DNA of 64,000 bases from Algoriphagus alkaliphilus (GTDB taxonomy: Bacteria; Bacteroidota; Bacteroidia; Cytophagales; Cyclobacteriaceae), in assembly GCF_900103735.1 (NCBI RefSeq), contig NZ_FMXE01000002.1, positions 193,373 to 257,372 of the forward strand, read 5' to 3'. Of the stretch, positions 44,048 through 53,900 are shown piece by piece; position 1 is the first letter of the stretch, and each line of letters begins with the position of its first letter. The position numbers and the translations under genes are program-made. The notes beneath the pieces were generated by a model, which had not been told where the DNA came from, ran no database searches, and was given only the letters and a program-made list of their open reading frames with translations.

Positions 44048-44851
44048 ATGAAAACACTGGAATACCTACTCTCCATCGACCTCAATTACATCGCAATCGG
44101 ATTGATTGCGGTGTTCTTTACTTTAGAACACATCCTTGACACTCAATTTAATTTTCAAAGGCGAGGTCATCATTTCTGGAATAGTTTTCTGTTTATGGTC
44201 CCTTTTCTGATCGGAAATCTTTTTTGGGCAGTCATCTTCGTTTTTTGTATCGAATGGCTCAATCAAAACGAAATAGGATTATTTCATCTTATTGAACTTC
44301 CGGTTTGGCTGAAGTTGATCTTGGGGGTGATGATCCTGGATTTAGCTACCTATTGGTTTCACAGGATTTCCCATCTAGTTCCTGTTTTATGGCGTTTTCA
44401 CCGAGTTCATCACAGTGATACGACTATGGATTCCTCCACTTATTTTCGTGGCCATCCCATTGAAGTATTGTTTTGGTTTGGCAGTGCCCCTATTCTGATG
44501 TCAGCGATCTTCGGATTGGATTTGTTTACAATAGGGGTGTATGTTCTCGTGTTGACCCCATTTCTGGTTATCGAGCATTCCAATCTCCGGTTCCCTTCCT
44601 GGTTGGACAAAACAATAGGCTTGGTCATTACCACACCGAACCTGCACAAAATCCACCACGATCAGGATCAACACTACACCGACTCCAATTTTGCTGACAT
44701 CTTTATCCTTTGGGATCGTATTTTCGGTACCTACACATACAAACCTGCGGAGCAGGTGAAACTTGGCTTAGCCGAATTTGATGAGGACAAAAAACAGAGG
44801 TTCTGGTATCTATTGAAAAGCCCTTTTATCAGAATTGAAAGGAAGAATTAG
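44048..44851 (+). CDS. Fatty acid hydroxylase / sterol desaturase family protein
   Basis: A 267-residue membrane enzyme of the di-iron fatty-acid-hydroxylase superfamily. The three His boxes are clear: HRISH (in YWFHRISHL), HRVHHSD and, further on, NLHKIHHDQDQHYTDSN, with the FRGHP loop between. About four hydrophobic helices flank them. Bacterial members hydroxylate or desaturate lipids, carotenoids or sterol-like molecules; the substrate here is unknown. Confidence 0.92.
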   Translation: MKTLEYLLSIDLNYIAIGLIAVFFTLEHILDTQFNFQRRGHHFWNSFLFMVPFLIGNLFWAVIFVFCIEWLNQNEIGLFHLIELPVWLKLILGVMILDLATYWFHRISHLVPVLWRFHRVHHSDTTMDSSTYFRGHPIEVLFWFGSAPILMSAIFGLDLFTIGVYVLVLTPFLVIEHSNLRFPSWLDKTIGLVITTPNLHKIHHDQDQHYTDSNFADIFILWDRIFGTYTYKPAEQVKLGLAEFDEDKKQRFWYLLKSPFIRIERKN

Positions 44852-44893
44852 GACCTAAAAATCTGAAGATTCAAGCTACCTGATTGACTTATA

Positions 44894-45625
44894 TCAAACC
44901 TTATTCAGCATTCGATGCAAGTCTTCTTTGTATTGTTTGCCGATGGGAATCAGCTTTCCTTTCACCTCTACAAAGGATTCCGCCACTGCATCCAACTTTG
45001 AAAAGTTTACCACAAAGGATCGGTGGATTCGTATAAAATGCCTCGGGTCGATCTTTTCACACAGCTTGTTCATTGGACTGACCACAAGGTACGTTTGAGC
45101 TACAGTTATGATTTTACAGTAATTTCGGTCCGCCTCCACATAAAGAATATCTTCCAACATCACTTTGATCAGCTTATTATTGTTTCGGATAAAAATCCGA
45201 TCCTCTTGGGAATCTACTAAGGTGTCCTCGGAGGAGAGTTTTTCCCGTTTTTCTTTGACCTTATCCTCTACCAAAGCAATGGTACGTTCGAGATTTAAGT
45301 TGGTAAAAGGCTTAGCAATAAAAGCGTAGGGATGGGTTTCCTTTGCTTTCTGGAAAGTAGAATCGTCCACATTTGCCGTCAGGTAAATCAATGGGATGTC
45401 AAGATACTTTCGGATGGCATGTGCGGCATCGATTCCATTGGATTGGCCTTTCAGGTTGATATCCATCAAAATCATATCGGGTTTCACTTCCAAGGCATGA
45501 TGTACTGCTGTCTCCGCTTTGGTTTCAATTCCCGTCACCTCGTATCCCAGGTTTGACAGCTGCAAACTGATATTGGAGGCAATGATCATGTCATCTTCCA
45601 CAATCAATATTCTGGTTTTCTCCAT
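44894..45625 (-). CDS. LytTR-family response regulator
   Basis: A 243-residue response regulator with a receiver domain (Asp55 in MILMDINLKG, acidic pair ED in VEDDM, Lys in FIAKPF) and a C-terminal LytTR DNA-binding domain (DILYVEADRNYCKIIT, IRIHRSFVVNFSKLDA). LytTR domains bind pairs of direct-repeat half-sites one or two helical turns apart. The gene overlaps the end of the kinase gene by one base, so the two are co-translated. Five candidate tandem sites in this window make it the prime candidate for their regulator, although other LytTR proteins in the genome cannot be excluded. Confidence 0.95.
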   Translation of the reverse strand: MEKTRILIVEDDMIIASNISLQLSNLGYEVTGIETKAETAVHHALEVKPDMILMDINLKGQSNGIDAAHAIRKYLDIPLIYLTANVDDSTFQKAKETHPYAFIAKPFTNLNLERTIALVEDKVKEKREKLSSEDTLVDSQEDRIFIRNNNKLIKVMLEDILYVEADRNYCKIITVAQTYLVVSPMNKLCEKIDPRHFIRIHRSFVVNFSKLDAVAESFVEVKGKLIPIGKQYKEDLHRMLNKV

Positions 45626-47571
45626 TAGGCAGCTTTGTTGAGATGAAATTCAAAAAAAATTGCTGTTCCATTTTGTGCTTGAAGCGTCATCTTGCCATCC
45701 AATTGAACCGTAAGCAAACGAATCAATTCCGTGCCAAATCCAGTCCCGAGTATCGGTGGATCCGATGTCATTCCAACTCCATTATCTGTAACTATGAGAA
45801 ACAAATGATTGTCTTTTTCTACTAATCGGACTCCTATCTCCCCAAAGCGATTTTCTGGAAAAGCATACTTTAGTGAATTGGATATCAATTCATTGACAAT
45901 GAGACCGATCGGAATGGCCAAGTCCACATCAAGTTCAAGGGGTTCCATTTCAGAACAAAAGTGGATTCGGTCTGAAGCATCAAATGTATCAATGATGTAA
46001 TTTCCAAGACTCTCAAAGAATCCCTTCATTTCAATCGACTTCATATTTTCACCTTGGTAAAGCCGCTGGTGGATCATTCCCATACTATGAACTCTGTTTT
46101 GGGTTTCTTCCATTATTGCCTGGAATTCCCTACTTTCAATTTTTGAGGTTTGAAGGGAAAGTAGGCTGGAGATAGTTTCAAGGTTGTTTTTTACCCGATG
46201 GTGAATCTCTTTGAGAAGAAATTCTTTTTCGAGGTTCTTATTTTCCAGAAGCTGGCTGTACCTCTTTTTCCGAAGAAAAATCCGATAGAGGATAAAAAGA
46301 AAAACCACTAAAATCCCGGAAAGTGTCAATATAAAAGCCTGAAGAATCTTGCTTTTCGAGAGTTTTGCTTCTTGCAGTTTGATGGTGTTTTCTTTTTGGG
46401 AGAGCTCCATTTGAGTTTGTAAAAGGGAAATCTGTTCGTTGGCTTGATCGGTAAAGACATCCTGTCTAAGTTGATCATACTTGCGGCTTGCCTCCAATGC
46501 CAAGGCAAATTGCTGACTCCCTTCCAATGCCTTGCTTAGCTCAAGGTAAACCAAACTCAGGTAATACTTATCCCCAAAATCAGGTGTGGCGACTTGAATA
46601 CTTTTTCCCAAAAAATCAGAAGCTGCATTGAAATTTCCTGCTGCATTGCTCGCTCTTCCCATTGCTAAATAGGATCGCATGATCATAAAATCATTTTCCA
46701 ACAGCTCTGCATATTTGAGCGCTTCCTTTCCTGAAGTTATTGCATTTTCATATTCTTCTTTTTTAACATATAGCTCAGAAAGCGCGATGTGACTATCGCT
46801 CAGGTTATTATAAAACCCATAGTTTTCTCCGATTTGGATGGACTGCTGAAAGTATTTTTCCGCCTGTCTCAGATTTCCCAATTCTACCAAATTGTTCCCA
46901 ACCACATGGAGCGTAAAATCATAGTCCAAGTCTTTGATTCCTCTTTTCTCAAAAATGGCAAGTGATTTCAACCCATATTCCAAGCCGATATCAAATTTTC
47001 CCTGCTTCCAAAAAAGATTGCTCATATCGGAATAGGCCATGGCGATGGCTTTTTGGTCGCCATAAGTTTCCCCGATCTTTAGGGTTTTGGCCGCAAAATC
47101 AAACGCTTTTCCCAAATCCCCAAGCCTTTCGAAAACATAGCCCAAATTGGTATAGAGAAGCCAACTCTCTGCCTCTGGAATTTTTGATATGGCATTTTTA
47201 AGTATGAGTTCGGCCAACTCAAGTTCTTCCATGCGAAGCAGAATTGCCCCTTGGGATACCTGAAGCCTTCCCTGCCAGTACGTGTTATTCAGGTCGGTCG
47301 CTTCATTCAGCCCCTGATTAATCAGTTTAAGTGCTTTATTCAGATTTCGAGTGTGGTAGTGATAACCCAAATCATTTAAAATCTGCAATCTCATCAGTGA
47401 ATCGTCTGTGATTTTAATCAAAGAATTTTCCAACTCTACCAGATACTCCGGACCAAAATAATCCGATTCTACAAATACTTTTTTGTAGTGGAAAAGCCCA
47501 TTCTTTTCCATTATCTGAGCGATGGCCAGATTCGGAATTAAAAAAATCAGAAGGATATAAATACGCTTCAT
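45625..47571 (-). CDS. TPR-containing sensor histidine kinase (HisKA_2 type)
   Basis: A 648-residue sensor with a signal peptide (LIPNLAIAQ), about ten tetratricopeptide-like helical repeats in the periplasm (YTNLGYVFERLGDLGKAFDF and NLVELGNLRQAEKYFQQSI are examples), a coiled coil, one membrane helix (ILQAFILTLSGILVVFLFIL) and a cytoplasmic kinase core. The phosphoacceptor is in LKEIHHRVKNNLETISSLL, the HisKA_2 pattern; the ATP-binding part has IVNELISNSLKYAFPE and VTDNGVGM. The ATG at 47571 is chosen because it begins at the signal peptide; the longer frame would run into the tandem regulatory site. Its partner regulator overlaps its stop. Confidence 0.93.
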   Translation of the reverse strand: MKRIYILLIFLIPNLAIAQIMEKNGLFHYKKVFVESDYFGPEYLVELENSLIKITDDSLMRLQILNDLGYHYHTRNLNKALKLINQGLNEATDLNNTYWQGRLQVSQGAILLRMEELELAELILKNAISKIPEAESWLLYTNLGYVFERLGDLGKAFDFAAKTLKIGETYGDQKAIAMAYSDMSNLFWKQGKFDIGLEYGLKSLAIFEKRGIKDLDYDFTLHVVGNNLVELGNLRQAEKYFQQSIQIGENYGFYNNLSDSHIALSELYVKKEEYENAITSGKEALKYAELLENDFMIMRSYLAMGRASNAAGNFNAASDFLGKSIQVATPDFGDKYYLSLVYLELSKALEGSQQFALALEASRKYDQLRQDVFTDQANEQISLLQTQMELSQKENTIKLQEAKLSKSKILQAFILTLSGILVVFLFILYRIFLRKKRYSQLLENKNLEKEFLLKEIHHRVKNNLETISSLLSLQTSKIESREFQAIMEETQNRVHSMGMIHQRLYQGENMKSIEMKGFFESLGNYIIDTFDASDRIHFCSEMEPLELDVDLAIPIGLIVNELISNSLKYAFPENRFGEIGVRLVEKDNHLFLIVTDNGVGMTSDPPILGTGFGTELIRLLTVQLDGKMTLQAQNGTAIFFEFHLNKAA

Positions 47572-47646
47572 GAAATAAATGTAACAAATTATAAGCTTTT
47601 GAATATCAATTTTTTGCATTTCAAATATTTTGGAAAAGTTTTTCAT

Positions 47647-47682
47647 TTGGTTCGGACGATTTTCAACCCCTTTCGTCCTAGC
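47647..47682. promoter_or_regulatory. Tandem LytTR-like site 5 between the kinase/regulator operon and a divergent gene
   Basis: Half-site cores GTTCGG (47650-47655) and TTTCGT (47671-47676) are 21 bp apart, the second followed by CCTAGCTG as in site 1. It lies 75-105 bases upstream of the kinase start (47571, minus) and about 60 bases upstream of the gene at 47740 (plus), so it could serve either. TATCTTTT at 47691-47698 may be the -7 element of the plus-strand gene. Confidence 0.5.
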
Positions 47683-47739
47683 TGCCTTTTTATCTTTTTA
47701 CCCCATATCCATATTGGCAGGAAATAACCCAAGATCATC

Positions 47740-48507
47740 ATGGAAACCCGTTTAAAAAACCTCTTCAAAGTGGTGGTAATTGCTCCGCTATTCTTCACCA
47801 CGCTTACTGTTTCTCTTGGACAGTCTGATCCACTCGGTCCGCTTATGTCGGTAACAGAATTTACTATAAAGCCCGGACATGAGGTCCAATTTCAAGAGGG
47901 TGTAAAAGCCTGGAAATCCTGCTATTTAGCTGAAAAAGGAGAATGGACCTGGAGAGTATGGCAAAGACAACAAGGCGAAGGAAACGTATACGTCTTGGCT
48001 TCAGACATGCCCAATTGGGCAGAAATGGATAAAACGGATCCGGTAGGAAGCAACTGTGCTTCATTGGTGACGGCTATAATCAATCCCCATATTGAAAAGG
48101 CAACTAACCATATTACCCGTCTCCATCCGGCTTTAAGTATGAGTACTCCTACTACAGACGAATTGATCTCCGTTGGATTTTATGAACTCCACGCCTCGGA
48201 AGCTCATAAATTCATTCCCATAATTAGAGAGATCGCTGCAAGTCTGACAAAAGCAGAAGGAGCTCCCAGAGGGTATTGGTACAGCTGGGTAACAATGAGC
48301 CCTGATAGTCCAAATTACCACGTGGTCAACCCGTATAAGAATTTTGCTGCAATGGATATCACAAGAAATAATGTATGGGATATCTATGAAAAAGAACACG
48401 GCAAAGAAAAGAGGGATGCCATGCAGGCCCAATTCCGGTCAACACTTAAAAATGTCTGGACTTATCTGTATAAACTGAATAAAGACATGAGTCGTCCTAC
48501 CAAATAA
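47740..48507 (+). CDS. Secreted protein, possible duplicated ferredoxin-like domain, function unknown
   Basis: A 255-residue exported protein (signal ending LTVSLGQ). I do not recognise the family. The first half (LMSVTEFTIKPGHEVQFQEGV, residues about 34-54) and the second (LISVGFYELHASEAHKFIPI) both start with a beta strand followed by a helix that has a conserved H/E and F, so two dimeric alpha-beta-barrel-like halves in tandem are possible (inference). WTWRVWQRQQGEGNVYVLA continues the first half. It is divergent from the kinase/LytTR operon, across tandem site 5, and followed by a DUF4440 lipoprotein gene. Confidence 0.75.
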   Translation: METRLKNLFKVVVIAPLFFTTLTVSLGQSDPLGPLMSVTEFTIKPGHEVQFQEGVKAWKSCYLAEKGEWTWRVWQRQQGEGNVYVLASDMPNWAEMDKTDPVGSNCASLVTAIINPHIEKATNHITRLHPALSMSTPTTDELISVGFYELHASEAHKFIPIIREIAASLTKAEGAPRGYWYSWVTMSPDSPNYHVVNPYKNFAAMDITRNNVWDIYEKEHGKEKRDAMQAQFRSTLKNVWTYLYKLNKDMSRPTK

Positions 48508-48523
48508 CCTAAAACCCAAAAAA

Positions 48524-49051
48524 ATGAAAAATCTAATCGTAATCGGTCTATTCGCTATCCTTTTATTTGCCTGTGATGGCAAGCAGCGCTACACTCAACA
48601 ATCCTCTGAGATTGAAACAATCAAATCAATCATGACCAATTACGTCAATGGGGAATGGGATGCCTACCAATCCAATTATGCAGAAGGAGCACAACTATTC
48701 TTCAATGCAACAGAAGATAAACCTGCAACTATTCAGCAAATCATCGCTCAGCAAAAACTGGAGTTAGAACCACTCAACGCTTACTCTTTAGACAGGGAAA
48801 ATGAAGCCATTGAAATGGTTTTGGATGATAAAGGAGAAACTTGGGTAAACTATTGGGGAGTCTGGAAAGGAACCATGGCCGCCAACGGAAAAACATACGA
48901 AATTCCGATTCACATCACGTCTCAGTTTGTCAATGGTAAAATCGTCAAAGCCTATGGCTATTGGGACAATTCCCCAATCCAACTGGATGCGATGGCGATG
49001 CAAATAGCTGCCGAAAAGGCAGCTATGGAGGCTACTAAGCCAAAAAAATAA
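48524..49051 (+). CDS. DUF4440/NTF2-like lipoprotein
   Basis: A 175-residue lipoprotein with the lipobox LLFACDGK and one NTF2-like domain (IKSIMTNYVNGEWDAYQSNY, and VNYWGVWKGTMAANGKTYE), ending in a Lys/Glu-rich helix. Function unknown. It follows the gene at 47740 by 16 bases and should share its transcript, placing it under tandem site 5. Confidence 0.82.
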   Translation: MKNLIVIGLFAILLFACDGKQRYTQQSSEIETIKSIMTNYVNGEWDAYQSNYAEGAQLFFNATEDKPATIQQIIAQQKLELEPLNAYSLDRENEAIEMVLDDKGETWVNYWGVWKGTMAANGKTYEIPIHITSQFVNGKIVKAYGYWDNSPIQLDAMAMQIAAEKAAMEATKPKK

Positions 49052-49063
49052 GTCCATTTTTTA

Positions 49064-49109
49064 AAACCGGGAAGAGCTTCACAATTAATGTGGGCATTCT
49101 TCCCGGTTT
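49064..49109. terminator. Hairpin between converging genes
   Basis: AAACCGGGAAGA (49064-49075) pairs perfectly with TCTTCCCGGTTT (49098-49109) across a 22-base loop. It lies between genes ending at 49051 (+) and 49117 (-) and may stop transcripts from both sides. Confidence 0.7.
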
Positions 49110-49116
49110 ACTTGTT

Positions 49117-50748
49117 TTAGTTGCTTCCCATCCCAAACAAATCGCCAGGATTCCAACGGGGCTTTTCCAGCGTATTGGCAATGGAATAGCTGATCAGAAA
49201 ATTTAGCTGCACATACGTTTTGGCGGCGGTGAAATTGAAAATCCCATCCATGCCATCGGCAGCGCGGTGGTAGTATTTGGCTCTCCATTCTTTGATAAAT
49301 GCATCCATATCAAATCCCGGTACATTGCTTTTGTTGCCGTACTTGATGTGCAAAGCCGGAATCCCGCTTACTACAAAACTGTACTGATCGCTTCGCACGA
49401 ACCGGTTTTGCTCCGGTTCAGGATCTGCCTCCACATCCAATCCCAGATAGTCCGCGGCAAATTTCACATTTCCCATGATACTGGAATGCTCTGCACCCAA
49501 GGGAACCACAGAGAGCAAAGGAGCAATGACCGTGGGCATATCGGTATTGACATTGGCAACGATGGATGATTTAGGTACCGTTGGATTGGCGGCAAAATAG
49601 GAAGAGCCCACCAGCCCCATTTCCTCCGCAGTGACCATCACAATCAGTACAGATCTCTTTGGCTTGGCCTTACCATTCTTGTACACTCGGGCGATTTCCA
49701 GTAGTGAGGCAACTCCTGAGGCATTGTCGTGCGCCCCGTTGTAGATCGAATCCCCATTTTCAGGCCTTCCGATTCCCACATGGTCCAAATGGGCAGAATG
49801 AACAACGTATTCATTCTTCAGTCTTGGATCCGAACCCGGTATCAGGCCGACTACATTGTGGCTGTCAAACTCGCTTTGCGTATTGGTATAACTGGCCGAA
49901 AAGGTGAAAGGAAACTCAAAAGAGGAATTCTTTCTGGACTTAATATCAACTAAAACTTGGTCCAAATTTTTGCCTGAATTCAGAAAAAGCCCTGTCAGGA
50001 AAGATTTGCTTCCAGTGAGTGCAAAGCCCAGATTCCCTACGAAACCCCGTCCATAAGCAGTCGTTTTCTCCGGGTTCAGCGCCACGTTGGATTGAAGTGT
50101 CGGATTGGGGTTGGTAAATGGTACTGCAGGATTAACCAAAATCGCACCAGTCGCCCCTTTGGCAAATGCCGTATTCATTTTATTCCCCGGACTGGAAAAG
50201 TGAGAAATCAGAGTGGAAGCGGGAATTCCATCCGGCACACCCGCAACCATTACCACAACTTTACCCTTTACATTCACGCCATCATAATCCGAATACAATC
50301 CCGGTATATCCACACCATATCCCACAAAAACCAGGGTTCCTTCTCCTGAGGCCTTTGCTGACATTGGATGAGGATAAGGCAGGAAATCTGTGGCAAAAAG
50401 CAGGGAATGTTCATTTCCGTTTTTGTCTTTCAAAGTAGCCACAGCTGTAGCATTATTCACCACAGACTTTCTCAAAATCAGCTTTTGGGTGTATTGTCCT
50501 GGGTCTCCTCCGGGCTGGATACCGATTTTTTTGAATTGATCGACCACATAATCCACTGCCATCTGATAGCCTTCCGTTCCGGGCATTCGCCCTTTCAGCT
50601 TGTCATCTGCAAGGTACGCGATGTGGTTTCGGATGGTGACCGTATCAGTCTGACTTATGGCTCGTTTTACAGAGCCAGGGATGGGGATTTTTTGGGAAAA
50701 AGCCTGAAAAGAGATCAGGATTAGAAGTAGAGAAAAGTGTTTTTTCAT
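49117..50748 (-). CDS. Secreted M28 family zinc aminopeptidase-like protein
   Basis: A 543-residue peptidase of family M28 with a signal peptide (SFQAFSQK). A protease-associated (PA) insert is suggested around residues 150-250 (GVDIPGLYSDYDGVNVKGKV). Zinc ligands are in VVHSAHLDHVG, NGAHDNASGVASLLE, the catalytic TAEEMGLVGSSYFA and NVNTDMP, with a last His in LHIKYGN. It is probably an exported aminopeptidase for peptide scavenging. The ATG at 50748 is preferred over the in-frame ATG at 50778 because it starts at the signal peptide. Confidence 0.93.
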   Translation of the reverse strand: MKKHFSLLLILISFQAFSQKIPIPGSVKRAISQTDTVTIRNHIAYLADDKLKGRMPGTEGYQMAVDYVVDQFKKIGIQPGGDPGQYTQKLILRKSVVNNATAVATLKDKNGNEHSLLFATDFLPYPHPMSAKASGEGTLVFVGYGVDIPGLYSDYDGVNVKGKVVVMVAGVPDGIPASTLISHFSSPGNKMNTAFAKGATGAILVNPAVPFTNPNPTLQSNVALNPEKTTAYGRGFVGNLGFALTGSKSFLTGLFLNSGKNLDQVLVDIKSRKNSSFEFPFTFSASYTNTQSEFDSHNVVGLIPGSDPRLKNEYVVHSAHLDHVGIGRPENGDSIYNGAHDNASGVASLLEIARVYKNGKAKPKRSVLIVMVTAEEMGLVGSSYFAANPTVPKSSIVANVNTDMPTVIAPLLSVVPLGAEHSSIMGNVKFAADYLGLDVEADPEPEQNRFVRSDQYSFVVSGIPALHIKYGNKSNVPGFDMDAFIKEWRAKYYHRAADGMDGIFNFTAAKTYVQLNFLISYSIANTLEKPRWNPGDLFGMGSN

Positions 50749-50912
50749 TTTAAGAGAAATGATTTTGGAGAAAGGCAAAGATTAATGTTTCTTCTGAATT
50801 TCAGTGGTTTAATTCATTTGAAGTAAGGATTCTATTTTTTACTCTATGTTCTGGGTTAAAAGACTGCTTCGCTCGTTCCTCACTCGCAGTGACGCGGATG
50901 TCAATTCGCAGT

Positions 50913-50932
50913 GGTCAGTGTCTCGACTGACC
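50913..50932. repeat. Short inverted repeat downstream of the tricorn-like gene
   Basis: GGTCAGT (50913-50919) and ACTGACC (50926-50932) form a 7-bp stem with a 6-base loop. Just before it, 50864-50893 holds a CTGCTTCGCTCGTTCCTCAC followed by TCGCAGTGAC, similar to dispersed intergenic repeats common in bacterial genomes. Its function is unclear; it may help end minus-strand transcripts. Confidence 0.4.
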
Positions 50933-50940
50933 TCAACTTT

Positions 50941-53900
50941 TCAATTCTTACCGTTTTTAAATGACTTATCCGGATAGGCAGGCGCTTGAGGGACAGCTCT
51001 TGGATCAGCCTTGATCAATGCTTTCAAATGCTCAATCGCAGCATCAAGCTGTGCATCTTTTCCGTCAAAAGTCGCCTTTGGCATATTGATCACCTCGATA
51101 TCCGGGATAAATCCCACTCCCTCAATCAGCCATTCGACGGATTCGCCTTGGTCGGTGTCCCCACCGACCAATTTCTCACCAACCACACCATACACCCCAT
51201 TCATCGGCGCACGGGCCACGCCGTTATCCGTCAGTGTATTCACCCCGGAGAGCCATACTTCCCCGCCCCAAGTTCGGGCACCGATGGCTTGACCCATGTC
51301 AAGTCTTCGGAAGCCTTCGGCAAAAGCCTCTCCGTCCGAAGCGGTAAACTCATCCACAAGCAAGACCAAATGTCCTCGGAAGGCATAGGGCATATTCCAA
51401 TAGGGTTCGCCCGTTCTGCTTTTCCAGTAAAAAAAGACTTCCCGCATCAGCTTTTCCAAAATAAAAGAATCGATATTTCCTCCCCGGTTTTGACGCACAT
51501 CGATCACCAATCCTGACTTTTTAAACTGAGGATAAAAATCACGATACCACTGCCCTATATCGGGTGCAGTCATCGCACGAAGGTGGACGTAGCCGATTTC
51601 ACCATTGGATTTTTCTTCAGCAATTAGGCGTCGGGTGTATTCCCATTCGTTGTAGCGCAGATTGGATTCTGCGGCTGAAGTCATTGGAAGGATGATCCTG
51701 TCGCCCTTGTCTGCACCGGAACTGCTTAGTACTTTGATTCGGACCTGTTTATTTGCCTTGTCCCGGAGCAAGTACAGCAAATCCGGCGCGTCCATCACGG
51801 AAACTCCGTCGATATGCGTAATCACATCGTCAATGGAGACATTCAGATCAGGATGTGAAAGCGGTGACATCTCGTCCGGATAATCCGGGTCGCTTTTAAA
51901 AATATGGTCGATGGAATATCCTCTCAGTTTTTCATTTCTGGAAAACTTCCCCCCCAACATTCCAAACTGGATCTTATCATCCCCTTCACGCAAATCTCCT
52001 CCACCCACTGAAGTATGAAGGACACTCAGTTCTCCGATCAGTTCACCCATCACGTCGGATAGTTCTCGACGGGTAGTGACCCGATCTACCAGTGGCAGGT
52101 ATTTCTTATACATTGCATCCCAATCCACACCGTGCATATTGGGGTCATAGAAATAGTCCCGCTCCATTCTCCAGGCATCGGTGTAGATCTGTCTCCAGTC
52201 TTCTCGGGGATCTACCGAAAACTTCCAGCCACTCAGATTTAGCTGATTTTTGGAGAGATCGGAAACCGGTGAAGTGCCCAATTCCACCACGTAGTGGTTG
52301 TTGCCTTGGCGAAGGACAGCAAACTTGTTATTGAGTGAAGTGACAAAGCTGTTGATCTTATCGGCAAAGACTTTCTGCTCGGCCTTCTCATCAATTGGGG
52401 TCATCATTAAAGCCGGATTGTCGTCATTTGGAGCTCCTCCTCCGTAATAGATGCCCATTCCAGGACCTACTCGATGGTAATAGAGAGCCTTATCCGTCAC
52501 TACTAGACTCTTGTAATTTCCCGCAGGAATCGGCACTTCGCGTACGCGCTCTATCAATCCTTCTTCATCGATCGAGACAGTCACTGGACCTTCCGCTTTT
52601 TTCTCTTCGGCTGGTTTCAATTCGTTTTTGGGCTGGAAAGGAGAAACCAATCCCTTTTTCAATCCTACTTGGTAGATCTTGATCTGTTTTTCCCAGAAGG
52701 GCTCGGGCTGACGTGTGCCCCAAGGCGAACCGATGCGTGATTCAAAATTACGGTCAGACATAAAATAAATCCACTTTCCGTCAGGACTCCATTGGGGATT
52801 CATGCTATTGGTGCGATCGGAAGTAAGAGGAATTCGCTTGCCTGTTTCGGAATTGAAAATAAAGAGCTGCATAAATGTGTTGGATGCTGCCTGTCCAAAA
52901 GCCAGCCATTTGCTGTCCGGTGACCAAGCCATTGATCCGCTTAGGTTCTCATCGCTTGCATTGGCTTTGACTTTTTTTCCGGAGGCAATTTCCTGAATCC
53001 AGAGTTCATTATTGAGGTCATAGTAGGCGAGCTTTTTCCCGTCAGGAGAAGGCAAAAGACCAAATCTCAAGGTCGTGCCATCCGAGGTAATCTTTTTTCC
53101 CTGATCCAAACCGAGTCCGGAATATTGGTGTATCTCAAACTCCCCGCTTTCATCGGAAAAGGTCAGGATGTCTTTTCCGTCAGGTGAAAAAACCGCATCC
53201 CGATAGCGAACACCATCTTTTTGACTGAGACGAAGTGATCGTCCTTGTTTTGCCGGAAAAACAAAAACCCTTCCCCGTGCAGTCAAAGCGACCTTTTCTC
53301 CGTCATCGCTTACCGAGATCGTGCTGATATAATTCGCAGGATTGTCGATCCAATATTCCCGCAATTGATCAAAATCAGAAGTAAGGCTGATCGCCAGCTT
53401 TTTGTCCTGACCATTTGAAAGCTCATGGAGGTACAAATCCGCACCGGAACGGTAAACCAGATTATTCCCGTGAATGGATACTTCCCGCACGTCATAGCTC
53501 GACTGCTTGGTGTGTTGCTTCAGATCCGAGCCGTTTTCATTCATGGACCAGACATTTTGAATGCCATCCCGGGAGGAAAGGAAATAAACCCTCCCATTAT
53601 GGTAAATGGGATGATGGTCTTCCCCTTTGTATTCGTTGGTGAGTTTTACCGCTTCCGCTTGGCCGGAAGTATATTTCCAAAGCTGACGGGCCGTGCCCCC
53701 TTCATAGCGTTTAGTGACATTATTGTGAAATGTCGGACGGACAAAAAAGTAGGTATCCCCGGAAGCATTGAAACTTCCCTCAGCCGCCATGTCAAGCGGT
53801 ACAATTGATTTGGATCCATTTTCAATATTTATCACTACCGTATTTAGGCGTGGCAGCGTGGAATATTGATTGGTCACATAGGCGACTTCACTGGCCGATT

